Source: Carposina sasakii
Taxonomy: Eukaryota > Arthropoda > Insecta > Lepidoptera > Carposinidae
Reading direction: 5' to 3'
DNA length: 64,000 nucleotides
Assembly: GCA_014607495.2 (NCBI GenBank)
Contig: CP053160.1
Coordinates: 13,578,001-13,642,000 of the forward strand
This document shows, piece by piece, positions 22,795 through 34,520 of the stretch. The notes under the pieces are model-generated. The model was not told the DNA's origin. It saw nothing but the letters and a program-made list of their open reading frames with translations, and ran no database searches. A program made the position numbers and the translations under genes. The number at the start of each line of letters is the position of its first letter. The first letter of the stretch is position 1.

Positions 22795-23010
22795 ATCCAG
22801 AGGATGCCACGGTTGTTGGCGAAACATATGTACCTATAGATTATTAATCTAGTTTTTGATTTCGGAAATAGTGCGATGTATTCTTGCATGCTAGGTGCTC
22901 GGGTCTGGTTTCTCGTGGCGATTGTAGTTAGTGCAAGTGCCTGTTTTCGCAGTTATGAGTTATCAGATCCGAGGGTCAGTGGAGGGTGTAGGGCCCGGTG
23001 GTGGGCGCAC
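22795..23010 (+). repeat. Dispersed repeat R, copy 1
   Basis: Shares, in order, GATGCCACGGTTGTTGGCGA, GCATGCTAGGTGCTCGGGTC, TCTCGTGGCGATTGTAG, GATCCGAGGGTCAGTGGAGG and GGTGGTGGGCG with 29368-29590 and, inverted, 56985-57230. It is possibly the 5' untranslated end of a LINE; no coding part is attached. Confidence 0.65.
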
Positions 23011-23301
23011 CCATAGTGAACATGCATAATTATATACCTATAGGTACTTTTAACAAAATTCATTTTTTAACCATGCTTGTTTTTTAAAACTGTGTTATTG
23101 GCAGAGTTGTAAGTCAATAGTACCACACCTATAAATATAATATTAATAGCAATTTCTTTATTCTGGGGGAGACTAAGTTGACTAAGACTAAGTTGATCAG
23201 TTGTAAATACCTACTTACCTCGTACATCATTACTCAGTCGTTTCAATATAACCAAGTTTTTTTTACTGAAATGTACAATATAATGTAAACCTACATACAA
23301 C

Positions 23302-24237
23302 TAGGGAATGTAAATCGCGCGAGATTGGGGCTCAAGCGAGATCCCGCGAGTTTATGAATACTAATACTACGAGATCTCGCCAATTTCGAGATCTCGCGAG
23401 TTTGGCAGTTTTGTGTGCTTTTTTGAAAATAATCACAATATTTGAATAAATTTGGAAAATAATAATAAAAATTGTAATGTATTTTAATGTTAAACATTTA
23501 TTTTCACGATTTTTTTCAATACTTTTATGCATCAGACAATGCTTGAAATATCTGTCTATATTTTTTATAAACTTCTAAGTAGTAAACTTTGACGTACATA
23601 TGTATCAAATAACAAATAAAAGAAATAACTTATAGTCTTCTCTTCTAATATCAACCAAAAATCTTTTATAACAAACAAAACAACGAGAAGTAAAAAAAAT
23701 ATGATAGGTACTTGTTATCTAACGAAAAAATTTCAACACTTAGAGAGATCATTAAGAATCTCGGATCTATTACATTCCAAATTTGAAATTTTGTATGTAA
23801 GCAATGGAACATTTAATCCGAAATATGCAAAAAAATCTCTCGAGATCGGTTGTTGAAATTGGCTGTAAGTTAAGTTGATTATTGTACTGAGATGTTATCA
23901 GTTAAATAAAATAAATAATATTAAGAAATGGGAAAAAAAACACCCGAGTGAGATTGGAACTCACGACCTTTCGCATACCGTGCTGTGCTACTTAAATTAA
24001 ATAAAACTATATCTACTCAGTAGATCCATTAAATATTACAGTTTAATTAACAAAATATACAAACTAGTCAGACTATTGGAAATTACAGAATAATTAACAA
24101 AATATACCAATCAAAAGAAAGGTTTTTATGCTCGAGTGCAATTTCGTAAAACTCGCGAGATCTCGCCCTTTTTTTGTCCGAAATCAATCTCGCTAAAAAA
24201 AGCCGAGATATCGCGAAATTTCAGATTGCATTCCCTA
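23302..24237. mobile_element. Non-autonomous hAT element, unit copy 1
   Basis: A 936-bp element with terminal inverted repeats TAGGGAATG and CATTCCCTA, flanked on both sides by the 8-bp duplication CATACAAC (23294-23301 and 24238-24245). An 8-bp target duplication is diagnostic of hAT transposition. No transposase frame is present. Both ends carry clusters of CGCGAGATC-type palindromic words in otherwise AT-rich DNA. A MITE-like piece (about 23720-23870, related to 61345-61482) and a type-2 SINE head (23922-23990) are nested inside. Confidence 0.85.
23922..23990 (-). mobile_element. tRNA-derived SINE, type 2, nested in hAT (unit copy 1)
   Basis: Minus strand GTCGTGAGTTCCAATCTCAC, a decayed B box and T-arm, followed by a TTTTTTTTCCCATTTCTTAA tail. 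The head is truncated. The same insertion is in the second unit (30503-30572). Confidence 0.65.
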
Positions 24238-24418
24238 CATACAACCTAACTTAACAAATTGCTGTACAGTTAAGTGGTAATAAATATGTTCGTGTAGTCG
24301 CGCTGTGAATGAGTGAACTTTTTTTGCCTGAAAAATAACATGTCCTCAGCAGCAATAATGCAACTTGGTATTATTATCAGTTGATTTGTGTAATTGTGAG
24401 TACTACGACATACTCGTA

Positions 24419-24480
24419 GATCCCAGGTCAAATCCCGATAGGTGAAAACGTTAATTATGTTGAATATCGATGTTTGCCTT
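24419..24480 (+). repeat. Type-1 SINE fragment (unit copy 1)
   Basis: GATCCCAGGTCAAATCCCGA, TAGGTGAAAACGTTAATTAT and GAATATCGATGTTTGCC are a decayed version of the B box and following body of the type-1 SINE at 52515-52757. The paired copy is at 30958-31020. Confidence 0.55.
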
Positions 24481-24499
24481 GAATATTTTTAATGAAACA

Positions 24500-24881
24500 G
24501 GCTGATTTTTGGTCGTCAACGTTCCCGAAAACTACGGAATGCCCTCATAATCACGATCATTTTTCTCCATGGAAGCATACCTGGGAAGTGTCTGATTTCC
24601 AAAATATTAGTTGAGTATATAGACTGCGTTTTACTGCATAAATGCACATTGACGCGCGTAGCAAGATTTTTTCACGAGAAATAATTAATATCTGTCTATG
24701 AAAAAACTATTATAAACACTGGATACTATAAATTTCGCCCCATTAAGTAATAAATTATTTTTTTAATTCACTTCATTTCCCAGCATATTTTTTTGGCTTC
24801 AACTTACTTTATTTGATGTATAGAGTACGCACCTACCCTTCGTTAGGGGTGACAACGATAAAACATCCTGTATAGGAGCAT
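24500..24881 (+). mobile_element. MITE of the 300-bp family at right end of unit copy 1
   Basis: Shares GTTCCCGAAAACT, CATTGACGCGCGTAGCAAG, AACACTGGATACTATAAATT and ACTTTATTTGATGTATAGAG with 20941-21240. It ends CATCCTGTATAGG. It lies exactly at the unit boundary. Confidence 0.65.
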
Positions 24882-24990
24882 GTCCTGTTTAGAGTTAAAA
24901 TAGAAACAAGTAGGCTTTATATTTTACGAGTACTTACCTATTTATAGGTAAAAATATATATCAAGCTTACTTAACAAAAATACTATATCT

Positions 24991-25252
24991 ACAGGGTGTA
25001 ACAAAAAGGGTATGTTAAGCGAAAAGCTATGTAAATAGCCCACTATAGAGAACCTATCCACAAAATTTAAGATCCGAAATCACATGTTTATTTTTCCCGA
25101 TAGTATGGATAATTTTTAAATATCTCAGGAATTTTCATACAATCTTGAAAAATAAAAATGTGATTTCGAGTTTCAAATTTTGGAAATAGGTTCTCTATAG
25201 TGGGCTATTTATACAGCTTTTCGCTTAACATACCCTTTCTGTTACACCCTGT
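24991..25252. mobile_element. Foldback element A, copy 2
   Basis: Near-identical to 18184-18445, same length (262 bp), same long internal inverted repeat. Confidence 0.85.
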
Positions 25253-25325
25253 ATAGAAAGTATATCAAACTAATCATAGTCAAATCAATAATAAAGAACT
25301 TTGTGACATCATGTGAGCCCCTTTT

Positions 25326-25553
25326 CACCACCTGGATACTAGACGCAGACTAGCGTATCACCCTTATGTTGTTGATATACCACCCATTCGCACCAAACGT
25401 TATGCTAACTCGTTTGTAATGCGAACGGCTAAGGAGTGGAATGCACTTCCTGCCGATGTATTTCCCGAGCACTACAACATTGGTCTCTTCAAAGCTAGAG
25501 TGAATAGGCACTTTCTAGGCAACATGTACCATCCTAGGCCACATCTTGCTTAA
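25326..25553 (+). pseudogene. LINE RT C-terminal fragment, unit copy 2
   Basis: One frame reads through HHLDTRRRLAYHPYVVDIPP, AKEWNALPADVFP and KARVNRHFLG without the frameshift seen at 18519-18730. A one-base deletion near 25521 instead changes the last codons and moves the stop to 25551-25553. A TGA precedes the fragment, so it is a truncated remnant. Confidence 0.75.
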
Positions 25554-25644
25554 CATCAGGCACGATGGCGGTCAAATGTTTGCCTAGCTTATTGTAAAAG
25601 AATCATTTCATATCAAATAGTTCTTTTTTACCTGTGCTGATGCG

Positions 25645-25822
25645 GGGCTTCACTAGATTGAGTGTATCTCCTTCCGTGTATGTCGTAAGAGTCTACTAAG
25701 GAATTAAATGCAATGGGCTAGCAGCTGATCTTTAAAATTTAAGCCCGCTCTGCGAAATGTGGCTGTAGAGTAACTTTCACGGTCCCTCAGTTCTGGCTAC
25801 ACCATTTTTGGGAGCAAAACTA
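25645..25822 (+). repeat. LINE 3'-tail repeat, unit copy 2
   Basis: Counterpart of 18840-19030, with small deletions. Confidence 0.6.
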
Positions 25823-26236
25823 TGTCTTTATTTAAGTATGTACTTTGGTTTGTCAAAGCGAATTCTGTAAATACAAGATTTTTTACCTACATTTGTTAGA
25901 TTTACCTACATACCTACATAATTTGCTTTTGTTTCTTTGACGTGGATATCGCAAATAATTATTTATGATGAAAATATAGGCAAGTGTGCTAGCTCCTTAT
26001 CTGTATCTCCTTATATTGATTTTGATGCTTTTCGTATTTCCTAACACGTAGAATCAATTTAGGGTTCCCCACTGAGGGGTCAACGGATATTTATGAAGAT
26101 AACCCGAATTTATTGATAACGATAAATTGTTTCAAGTGAATAATATTGTTTTTATACGTGCCTAATCGTCTCAAATTTAACATGTTGCTACGGAACTTAA
26201 ATTCGTAAATACGGATATATGCCATCAATTTTTTTT

Positions 26237-26312
26237 TGGCATATACTTACTTTATTTGATGTATAGAGTACGTACACTTCGTAAACGGTGGCAACGAAAA
26301 AAGACCCTGCAC
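26237..26312 (+). repeat. Truncated 300-bp MITE 3' end, unit copy 2
   Basis: Counterpart of 19430-19495. Confidence 0.55.
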
Positions 26313-28495
26313 ACAGCACCACCTTTTTCTTCTAATAGTCTATCTGACGTTTTGGAAAATCTGCCCTAAATTGAATTAGGACTTAGATATAAACAAGGAA
26401 AACGTGGTGCCATCAAGAAGTAACCAATAAATCGTATCAACCATCAGACAGCAGGGGCTACCACTCCACTTATTGTTGTTTGTTACAAATAATTCTCCCC
26501 TCTGATCAAGATAAGTGTTAAGTGTATTAGTTCTGCATTGAGACACCAGTGCGATTTTTCCCATAAATTACTTGTGGGGTCCTGCAGGAGACCCCACGAT
26601 TTAGTGCAATCTAAGTATTCGATGTTCAATGGATTAATAATGTCAGTGAATTGTCTAAGCATTTACTTCTTACGAGTATAATGAATTAACAGAAGAGACT
26701 GTATTAAATAGTATTTTAAGTTTTGGCTAAGAAACGTCGTCAAGAAGTGTTAGGTAACTTTTGTTATTTTAATGGAAATTATTAGGTAACAGACTGGCTG
26801 TAAAGTGGTGGAATAGGTAAATCTGAGAGTTACTTATTAGACGTGAGTGCATTTTGTGCTTTCAGTTAGATTTGGCACTAATTCGGTTATAAACATCAAG
26901 TTAAAGCCTTAGTTGTTAAATAAAATATATTTATGCAAATTATTTGACTTTATCTCGGACTAAGAAGCTGGATTGTTCTTCACATAAATGAATTTCACTC
27001 ATATTTTAGAAAACAGATTAAACGGGACAGCCTGGTTGTTGTATGATGGACTGTCTCGCCAAGATGTCGATTTAGTGGACTGTATATTATATTGTATAGG
27101 GCGCGCTTAATATAATATAAGAAAGTCAAGAAAAACATAATATTTACTTGTATTGTGCACACACAACAAATAGAAATATAGGAAAATACAGAAATTAAAG
27201 CCTGTGTCGTAATGTGTCCTTATACGAAGCTAAGCTTGGACCAACTTAGAAGGCGCAATTAAAAAAAGAAAATTAACTTTTTAAATGTAATTTTATATGT
27301 TGCCTGCAACAAGATGTCGTGGATCTCAAAATAGAGCAGAACAAAGAGTTAACAAGAAGTGAGATATAAAAATACCTATGGTGTAATGAATTATGTAAGC
27401 AACAGACTCAACTACAAATACTAACATAAACTTCTCCGCGAATAATGACACCCTAAACGCAAGACAGTGCTTGTTCGCACTGACGCACGTGAAGTAGCAA
27501 GTCCCACTATTTCCCGCCTGGAAAAAGAAATATGACGCAATTTCGGTAATGCTTAGTTGTCGGGCCACAAGGGAATGAAAAATTCAAGGGGCCGACGTAC
27601 ATTACCGCACCACATTGCTAAGAGCATTTGTTCCCCAGAATTTGAACTGCGAAATATTTATTTTCGAAAGAAAGTGACTAATGGCATTCACTTGTATGAT
27701 GTTTCACGTCTGTTGTCCCGGTACAGGTGCTTTGCATTTGTAAATAGGTAGGTGTTTTGTTAAAATGCACGTTTGTTGTTTTATACATATAGAATGGGGT
27801 GTTGTTATGTTTTTATTTTTATGTTATTGCTACTATTTATAATAAAAATGTAACGAATCAACACCTATATGATTAATTGATTGAATCTGGTATTAAACAT
27901 CAGAAAAGTAAAAAGTAGCAAAAAGAGTAGGTTTATACTCGTATATATATTTATATTATAATATATTCGACTTGTAAATAAATAAATTGTCAAAATAAAT
28001 TTACAATTGAAAAAGTTTCGAATAATACCCTAGAGGACGATGTTAGACTAGACGCTTAAACTCACTAGATAGATGCCCAAATCGAATAATTTCAATGTAA
28101 TATAATCAAACACTTTTAAATTCTTAAACTTCGTTATTAAAACAGTATAAATTTTTCTAATTGACAATGCAAAACGCCTCCACAAATGTTGACGAAACTT
28201 GATAGTTTGATAGCAAAGACTTATAAATAATTATTAACGCATAGAGGTATCTTATTTTAATAATTCTTATGTGTACTACATCTCATAAATTTGTATTAGA
28301 CTCGTGTGCGAATACCTAAGACTATGGGCGGGTGGGTGTCCAGAGTATTCCCCGAACGCGCGATGAACCATGCATACAAATAATAACATAATAGAAATGT
28401 ATCATGTAGGTAGATTAATCAACATATACGTAATCAGTATATTATTGTCGATTTATCTCTTTAATATATCTATAACTTATAAAATTATTACTAAA

Positions 28496-28580
28496 GAAAT
28501 GGAAAAAATTCTTCACCCGAGTGGGAATCGAACACACGACCTCTGCATTCCGTGCTAGTGCTCTTACCACTGAGCTGTAT
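28496..28580 (-). mobile_element. tRNA-derived SINE, type 2 (unit copy 2)
   Basis: Counterpart of 21945-22030. The T-arm is slightly more decayed (minus strand GTCGTGTGTTCGATTCCCAC). Confidence 0.7.
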
Positions 28581-29367
28581 AACTGTCAATCCAATGGTTA
28601 GAAAGCTCACATAGAAAGAGAAAGTTGACGCTATTTCTATCTTGATTAATAGAGAAATACAGCATCAGAATTAAAATGGAGGGTAAAAAATAGTGCTGAT
28701 CATGGAGAAGAATTATATGAGGAGTTTTCATACAAAAATAGTGTGCCGCTGAGCGGGGGTAAAGTATTGGACGAGGGGAGCATCCTAACACTGTAGCCCT
28801 GCCTATTACATAGAAACCACCTTGTAGTGACAAGCCAAACTGCTTGCATAAGCGTGTGGTTACAGCTCTGCTACTGCGTTACACACACTGGCCCTGAAGC
28901 TCCGCCCCTATCATGACGTCATGGCCTCACGATTGCCACACGACTCAGTTCATAGTCCCACCTCCTCTTTTATACCTTCTCCATGGTGCTAATCGATGCT
29001 AAAGTCATCTATTTTTATATGAACTTTCCCTTGAACTTCTTTATTTGACTCCCTCTGAACAAAGACATTTTATGCAATGTAGGCATGTGAAATGGTGTTT
29101 GAGTAGGGGTCCGTATATCATTTCATCCTTCAGTGGTGTTATTTCTTTTTCAAGTATTGGTACAACTGTTCTATGTGGGTATTTTTATAATGTCGTTATT
29201 TATAAGCGTGTCTTATAGATTTCCATAATTGATAATTATCAATCGTAAAAAGTAATTGAAAAGTAATTTTCTGTACAAGAGGTGGGTAGGTACATGCATA
29301 ATTAATTAATGTGTTGGGTTTTAGAGTTTCATAATAATTAGTGGTTTACTAATTTACTAATTTCTAT

Positions 29368-29590
29368 AATCCAGAGGATGCCACGGTTGTTGGCGAAACA
29401 TATGTACCTATAGATTATTAATCTAGTTTTTGATTTCGGAAATAGTGCGATGTATTCTTGCATGCTAGATGCTCGGGTCTGGTTTCTCGTGGCGATTGTA
29501 GTTAGTGCAAGTGCCTGTTTTCGCAGTTATGAGTTATCAGATCCGAGGATCAGTGGAGGGTGTAGGGCCCGGTGGTGGGCGCACCCATAG
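29368..29590 (+). repeat. Dispersed repeat R, unit copy 2
   Basis: Counterpart of 22795-23010, with about one difference per 60 bases. Confidence 0.65.
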
Positions 29591-29882
29591 TTAACATGCA
29601 TAATTATATACCTATAGGTACTTTTAACAAAATTCTTTTTTTTAACCATGCTTGTTTTTTAAAACTGTGTTATTGGCAGAGTTGTAAGTCAATAGTACCA
29701 CACCTATAAGTATAGGTATAATATTAATAGCAATTTCTTTATTCTGGGGGAGACTAAGTTGACTAAGACTAAGTTGATCAGTTGTAAATACCTACTTACC
29801 TCATACATCATTACTCGGTCGGTTCAATATAACCAAGTTTTTTTTACTGAAATGTACAATATAATGTAAACCTACATACAAC

Positions 29883-30815
29883 TAGGGAATGTAAATCGCG
29901 CGAGATTGGGGCTCAAGCGAGATCCCGCGAGTTTATGAATACTAATACTACGAGATCTCGCCAATTTCGAGATCTCGCGAGTTTGGCAGATTTGTGTGCT
30001 TTTCTGAAAGTAATTACAATATTTGAATAAATTTGGAAAATAATAATAAAAATTGTAATGTATTTTAATACTAAACATTTATTTTCACGATTTTTTTCAA
30101 TACTTTTATGCATCAAACATTGCTTGAAGTATCTGTCTATAATTTTTATAAACTTCTAAGTAGTAAACTTTGACGTACATATGTATCAAATAACAAATGA
30201 AAGAAATAACTTATAGTCTTCTCTTCTAATATCAAACAAAAATCTTTTATAAAAAACAAAACAGCGAGAAGTAAAAAAAATATGATAGGTAGTTGTTATC
30301 TAACGGCTAATTTCAACACTAGAGAGATCATTAAGAATCTCGGATCTATAACATTCCAAATTTGAAATTTTGTATGAAAGCAATGGAACATTTAATCCGA
30401 AATATGCAAAAAAATCTCTCGAGATCGGTTGTTGAAATTGGCTGTAAGTTAAGTTGATTATTGTACTGAGATATTATCAGTTAAATAAAATAAATAATAT
30501 TAAGAAATGGGAAAAAAAACACCCGAGTGAGATTGGAACTCACGACCTTTCGCATACCGTGCTGTGCTACTTAAATTAAATAAAACTATATCTACTCAGT
30601 AGATCCATTAAATATTACAGTTTAATTAACAAAATATACAAACTAGTCAGACTATTGGAAATTACAGAATAATTAACAAAATATACCAATCAAAAGAAAG
30701 GTTTTTATGCTCGAGTGCAATTTCGTAAAACTCGCGAGATCTCGCCCTTTTTTTGTCCGAAATCAATCTCGCTAAAAAAAGCCGAGATATCGCGAGATTC
30801 AGATTGCATTCCCTA
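29883..30815. mobile_element. Non-autonomous hAT element, unit copy 2
   Basis: Counterpart of 23302-24237 at the same site, with the same TAGGGAATG/CATTCCCTA ends and CATACAAC duplications (29875-29882 and 30816-30823). The insertion therefore predates the split of the two units. Confidence 0.85.
30503..30572 (-). mobile_element. tRNA-derived SINE, type 2, nested in hAT (unit copy 2)
   Basis: Counterpart of 23922-23990. Confidence 0.6.
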
Positions 30816-31039
30816 CATACAACCTAACTTATGTTCGTGTAGTCGCGCTGTGAATGAGTGAACTTTTTTTGCCTGAAAAATAACATTTCCTCAGCAGCAA
30901 TAATGCAACTTGGTATTATTATCAGTCGATTTGTGTAATTGTGAGTAATTGCGACATAGGTCCCAGGTCAAATTGCGATAGGTGAAAACGTTAATTATGT
31001 TGAATATCGATGTTTGCCTTGAATATTTTTAATGAAACA

Positions 31040-31424
31040 GGATGATTTTTGGTCGTCAACGTTCCCGAAAACTACGAAATGCCCTCATAATCACGATCAT
31101 TTTTCTCCATGGAAGCATACCTGGGAAGTGTCTGATTTCCAAAATATTAGTTGAGTATATAGACTGCGTTTTACTGCATAAATGCACATTGACGCGCGTA
31201 GCAAGATTTTTTCACGAGAAATAATTAATATCTGTCTATGAAAAAACTATTATAAACACTGGATACTATAAATTTCGCCCCATTAAGTAATAAATTTTTT
31301 TTTTTTTAATTCACTTCATTTCCCAGCATATTTTTTTGGCTTCAACTTACTTTATTTGATGTATAGAGTACGCACCTACCCTTCGTTAGGGGTGACAACG
31401 ATAAAACATCCTGTATAGGAGCAT
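31040..31424 (+). mobile_element. MITE of the 300-bp family at right end of unit copy 2
   Basis: Counterpart of 24500-24881. Homology between the units stops at its end. Confidence 0.65.
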
Positions 31425-31476
31425 ACAAAATTACATTATTTTCGATATTAGTGTTATGAACATTTTATGTACCTAT

Positions 31477-31739
31477 ACAGGGTGTAACAGAAAGGGTATG
31501 TTAAGCGAAAACCTATGTAAATAGCCCTCTATAGAGAACCTATTTTTAAAAATTTGAGATTCGAAATCACATGTTTATTTTTCAAGATTGTATGAAGATT
31601 CCTGAATTGTGTAGGAATTCTCCATACTATCTGGAAAAATAAACATGTGATTTCGAGTCTGAAATTTTGTATATAGATTCCTTGTAGTGGGCTATTTACG
31701 TAGGTTTTCGCTTAACATACCCTTTCTGTTACAACCTGT
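31477..31739. mobile_element. Foldback element A, copy 3 (outside the units)
   Basis: ACAGGGTGTAACAGAAAGGG at the left and TTACAACCTGT at the right, with a full-length internal inverted repeat. Clearly more diverged from the other two than they are from each other, so it is an independent insertion. Confidence 0.8.
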
Positions 31740-31975
31740 ATACGAGTATACCTGCTGTCTTTGCAAAGTTACATTGGTTTCTGATTTTATTTCAATAAAA
31801 ACTAACGCTGATATTAGTGATAATTTTATCCATGAATTTGTATTCTTTGATAAAAGTGTATTTTTATTGTTTCAGTGTAATTTAAGTTTGAGTTAACGAT
31901 TAATGATATGAAGGTACATATTTAAAATGTACGAGTATAAACTCACTGTAATGTACCCATCTGTAGTAGCTTACT

Positions 31976-32075
31976 CTATGTTGCGTCAAAAAACCACACT
32001 TCTATGCGAGCGTGCTCATGAAACTCCTTGACGCTGCCATAATAACTCTTATACAGCTCCAAAATGAGCTGTTTC
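31976..32075 (-). CDS. Putative terminal coding exon of an unidentified host gene
   Basis: On the minus strand an exceptionally good acceptor (a run of ten T then CAG, ending at 32076) is followed by 33 codons ending in TAG (31978-31976). The peptide begins KQLILELYKSYYGSVKEF and ends EVWFFDAT; only this frame is open and its composition is protein-like. A minus-strand AATAAA lies about 110 bases downstream (around 31863-31868). The exon joins in phase to 33159-33306 across a 1,083-bp intron: that exon ends with two bases of a codon and this one begins with the third. I do not recognise the protein; the tail is predicted mostly helical. Earlier exons should lie at higher coordinates but were not found. 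Confidence 0.55.
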
Positions 32076-33158
32076 CTGAAAAAAAAAACAACATTTTGTT
32101 ATACTCAAAATTACTTGGCCTGGATTCCGAGAGTACGAGTACATAATTATAAGAATATATCAGATTAAGAAAATATGGTTAAGAAAATAAGGTATGGCCC
32201 ATTGCTAATTGTAGAGATAACATAGATCTGTGGATTATACATTAATTTTATATAAACAAGCTTCAGTTTAAAAAACCTTTTTTAAAACGAGCTTTTATTA
32301 TTTGTCAAACAAACGAGCCCAAACTTGATAGGGTTTTTTTTTTTTTTTTAATTTATTTCAGATTTTTTAAAAGAATTACAATTAGGTTCAGGGTGCCATT
32401 AAACCGTCGTTTAATTCCTATGCCCACCTTCCAGCTCCATCGTCAGATCAGCTCTATGTCATAATAATATTGCATTGTAATCCAATTTATATAGGCGTGC
32501 CAAATTCGGAATTCTCAATCGGAAACCGGGAGGTGGATCAAATTATTTATTTGCAAGATTTGGTTACAGACAACGGGACAGGTGAAACTAAATAAATGCT
32601 TATAATTTTGTAAGAAATGAAAGGACCATCAAATCTATAAATTAAAAATTTCATATCCTTACCGGAGAATCTGTTATAGTTTCAATGATAAGCTAATGGT
32701 TTTTATTAATAACACTTTGTATTTGATTGACGATAGAGTAACATGATACTATATAATATAATATTGAGTACTACATTAATAGAGTTGCAAAGATTTCAGA
32801 AATTAGATAAACACCTAACCAAATTACTGTACTTTTATGCTTTCTATATTATACAACAAATTCTAGACCTCACATTTATCCCCATCTCAGATACCCATCT
32901 CATAGCAAAACTTTTATCGTTATTATCTTAAGCATAATTACGAGGCAAATAAAACCTGGGTAGCTTGTGGCCAGCGACCTGTAAACCAAAATGGCTAACC
33001 GTCCACCGTAGCTCGAAGAACACAAATCTGGGACACAATATTTGTTACGAGTATATGTTGTGTAATAAAACTCTCGGTTGGTGTATCCTTGTCCAAAAAA
33101 ATAAATAAAATACAGCAAAAAGGATCTTAAACTTTTTGTGATACAGATAGTAGATTAC
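32076..33158 (-). other. Inferred intron
   Basis: Minus strand, bounded by GTAATC at 33158 and TTTTTTTTTTCAG at 32076. AT-rich; contains a long T-run near 32335-32350. No other feature seen. Confidence 0.45.
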
Positions 33159-33306
33159 ACCTTGACCGCCGCCGGTGTGTCATTTTTCATAAACGCAAAC
33201 GCATTTTCCACTTTTTTTAATGTCGCGCTTTTAACACATTCAAGTACCTCTATAATAACTTCAATGTGAAGCAAATAAAGCTCAGGCTCGGGCAAATAAA
33301 AATTTT
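33159..33306 (-). CDS. Putative internal coding exon of the same unidentified gene
   Basis: On the minus strand TTTGTTCTACACGACCAG is a plausible acceptor, and AAGGT followed by GTAATC a plausible donor. The 148-bp interval encodes about 49 residues starting ENFYLPEPELYLLHIEVIIE and ending FMKNDTPAAVKV. It is leucine/valine-rich with regularly spaced charges, as in a helical-repeat or all-alpha protein. Its phase matches the terminal exon at 31976-32075. The codon pattern differs from surrounding AT-rich frames. I cannot name the family. Alternative: a retrocopy fragment or chance frame, but the matching splice phases argue against chance. Confidence 0.5.
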
Positions 33307-34429
33307 CTGGTCGTGTAGAACAAACATAGATCTCCAATTACCCCTATTTGAAAAGGACGGTTTAAAAAAAATGTATCGTCACCTAACGTTAAAAAACGGA
33401 ATGTATTCTGTTGATTAAATTCATTATTTGCATGTAAACTGATATAAACTGAAACGTGATTGCGTTCTTGAGCTGTTTCTTTACTTTGATTACTCGGAAG
33501 TATTTCCGAAACGAATCATTACGTTAAATTGATGTTTGCCTAAAAGATTGGGGCCAACTTGTTTTCTAAGATCAAAAGAGAAAAATGTTTTCCCATTTTT
33601 TACGGTGGCGAATATAATTTGATTTCCGTGGAGGGATGTTGGCAGTTGATTTTAAATTTAACTTGTCTGAACTTTGGGAACTGGAATGGATTTTTTATGT
33701 ACCCACTTCGGAACATTAACTGTTTATTTTCGTGGGAATTTTCGTGACTTATTTGGCTCAAGTCTAATTTGTCTTCATTATGTTTTCGGATGAATTGGTA
33801 GATTTATTATTATGACAGAGAAATTAATCAATATAAATATTTAACTCTCCAGTTAATTACGAAAAATGAATGTGACCACATAAAATCTATTTAACTATCT
33901 ATACATACGTGTCCATTAAATTATATTAAATACTACGAAGTATTATTAAATACTACGAAATATTTTTTTTTATATAACGCTTATGTTCATCTTTGTTTTG
34001 GACTTCTAATCTAGCTTTTCTTTGGAGCATGTAAATATAAACCGATGCGTGAAATTGGAAAATAGTTCTTATATTTTTCCTCTATTTACTAGCTAAAAGT
34101 GTATTTAAGTCTAAAATATTAATTCACACAGTAAAGGCCCACAGCAGAGATTGCTAATTATCTATTAGTAGATCAAACACCTCCGGCAGTGATTCAATAG
34201 CAGGTGCTATACATATTCTATCTAATTATAGCATCGAATATCAGGATTAGTCGGATCCAGAAATTATTGAATGGACAATTCACTGTCCAGTCATATGGAA
34301 GATCGCTCCATTGAGGATAGGGCGATAATCTAGCTTCCAATACTAAAAGGACTAAAGACTGTTATTACATATATAAGTAATCTAATATACCTGAGCATTA
34401 TTCTCAAATAGGTTGGACAGAATTATTCT
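33307..34429. other. No feature recognised
   Basis: Probably intron or intergenic DNA upstream of the putative exons on the minus strand. AT-rich, no exon candidate found. Confidence 0.4.
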
Positions 34430-34520
34430 AATTCACCATCGATTTCCGAGCACATGTATTCGTATTTCCGATCATCTCATTCGTGATCTTGCAGTTCTGG
34501 CTAACATATTGAGAACATAC
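34430..34520 (+). repeat. LINE 3'-tail scrap
   Basis: ATTCGTGATCTTGCAGTTCT matches the end of the tail repeat at 8505-8660 and 18840-19030. Confidence 0.5.

Larger units (their letters stand above)
18088..24881 (+). repeat. Large tandem unit, copy 1 (about 6.8 kb)
   Basis: From TAGAAACAAGTAGG to GTATAGGAGCAT this sequence is repeated at 24901-31424 in the same order and orientation. In the lines I aligned there are one or two differences per 60 bases plus scattered indels. Main differences: copy 1 has a 300-bp MITE (20941-21240) absent from copy 2, about 33 extra bases near 24255, and small deletions around 20870-20905. The units are separated by 19 bases (24882-24900). It is either a true tandem duplication or two haplotypes joined by the assembly. 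Confidence 0.9.
24901..31424 (+). repeat. Large tandem unit, copy 2 (about 6.5 kb)
   Basis: Second copy of 18088-24881. Homology ends at GTATAGGAGCAT, 52 bases before a third, more diverged foldback A copy (31477). It lacks the 300-bp MITE of copy 1. Several frames differ from copy 1 only by single-base indels, showing independent decay. Confidence 0.9.
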
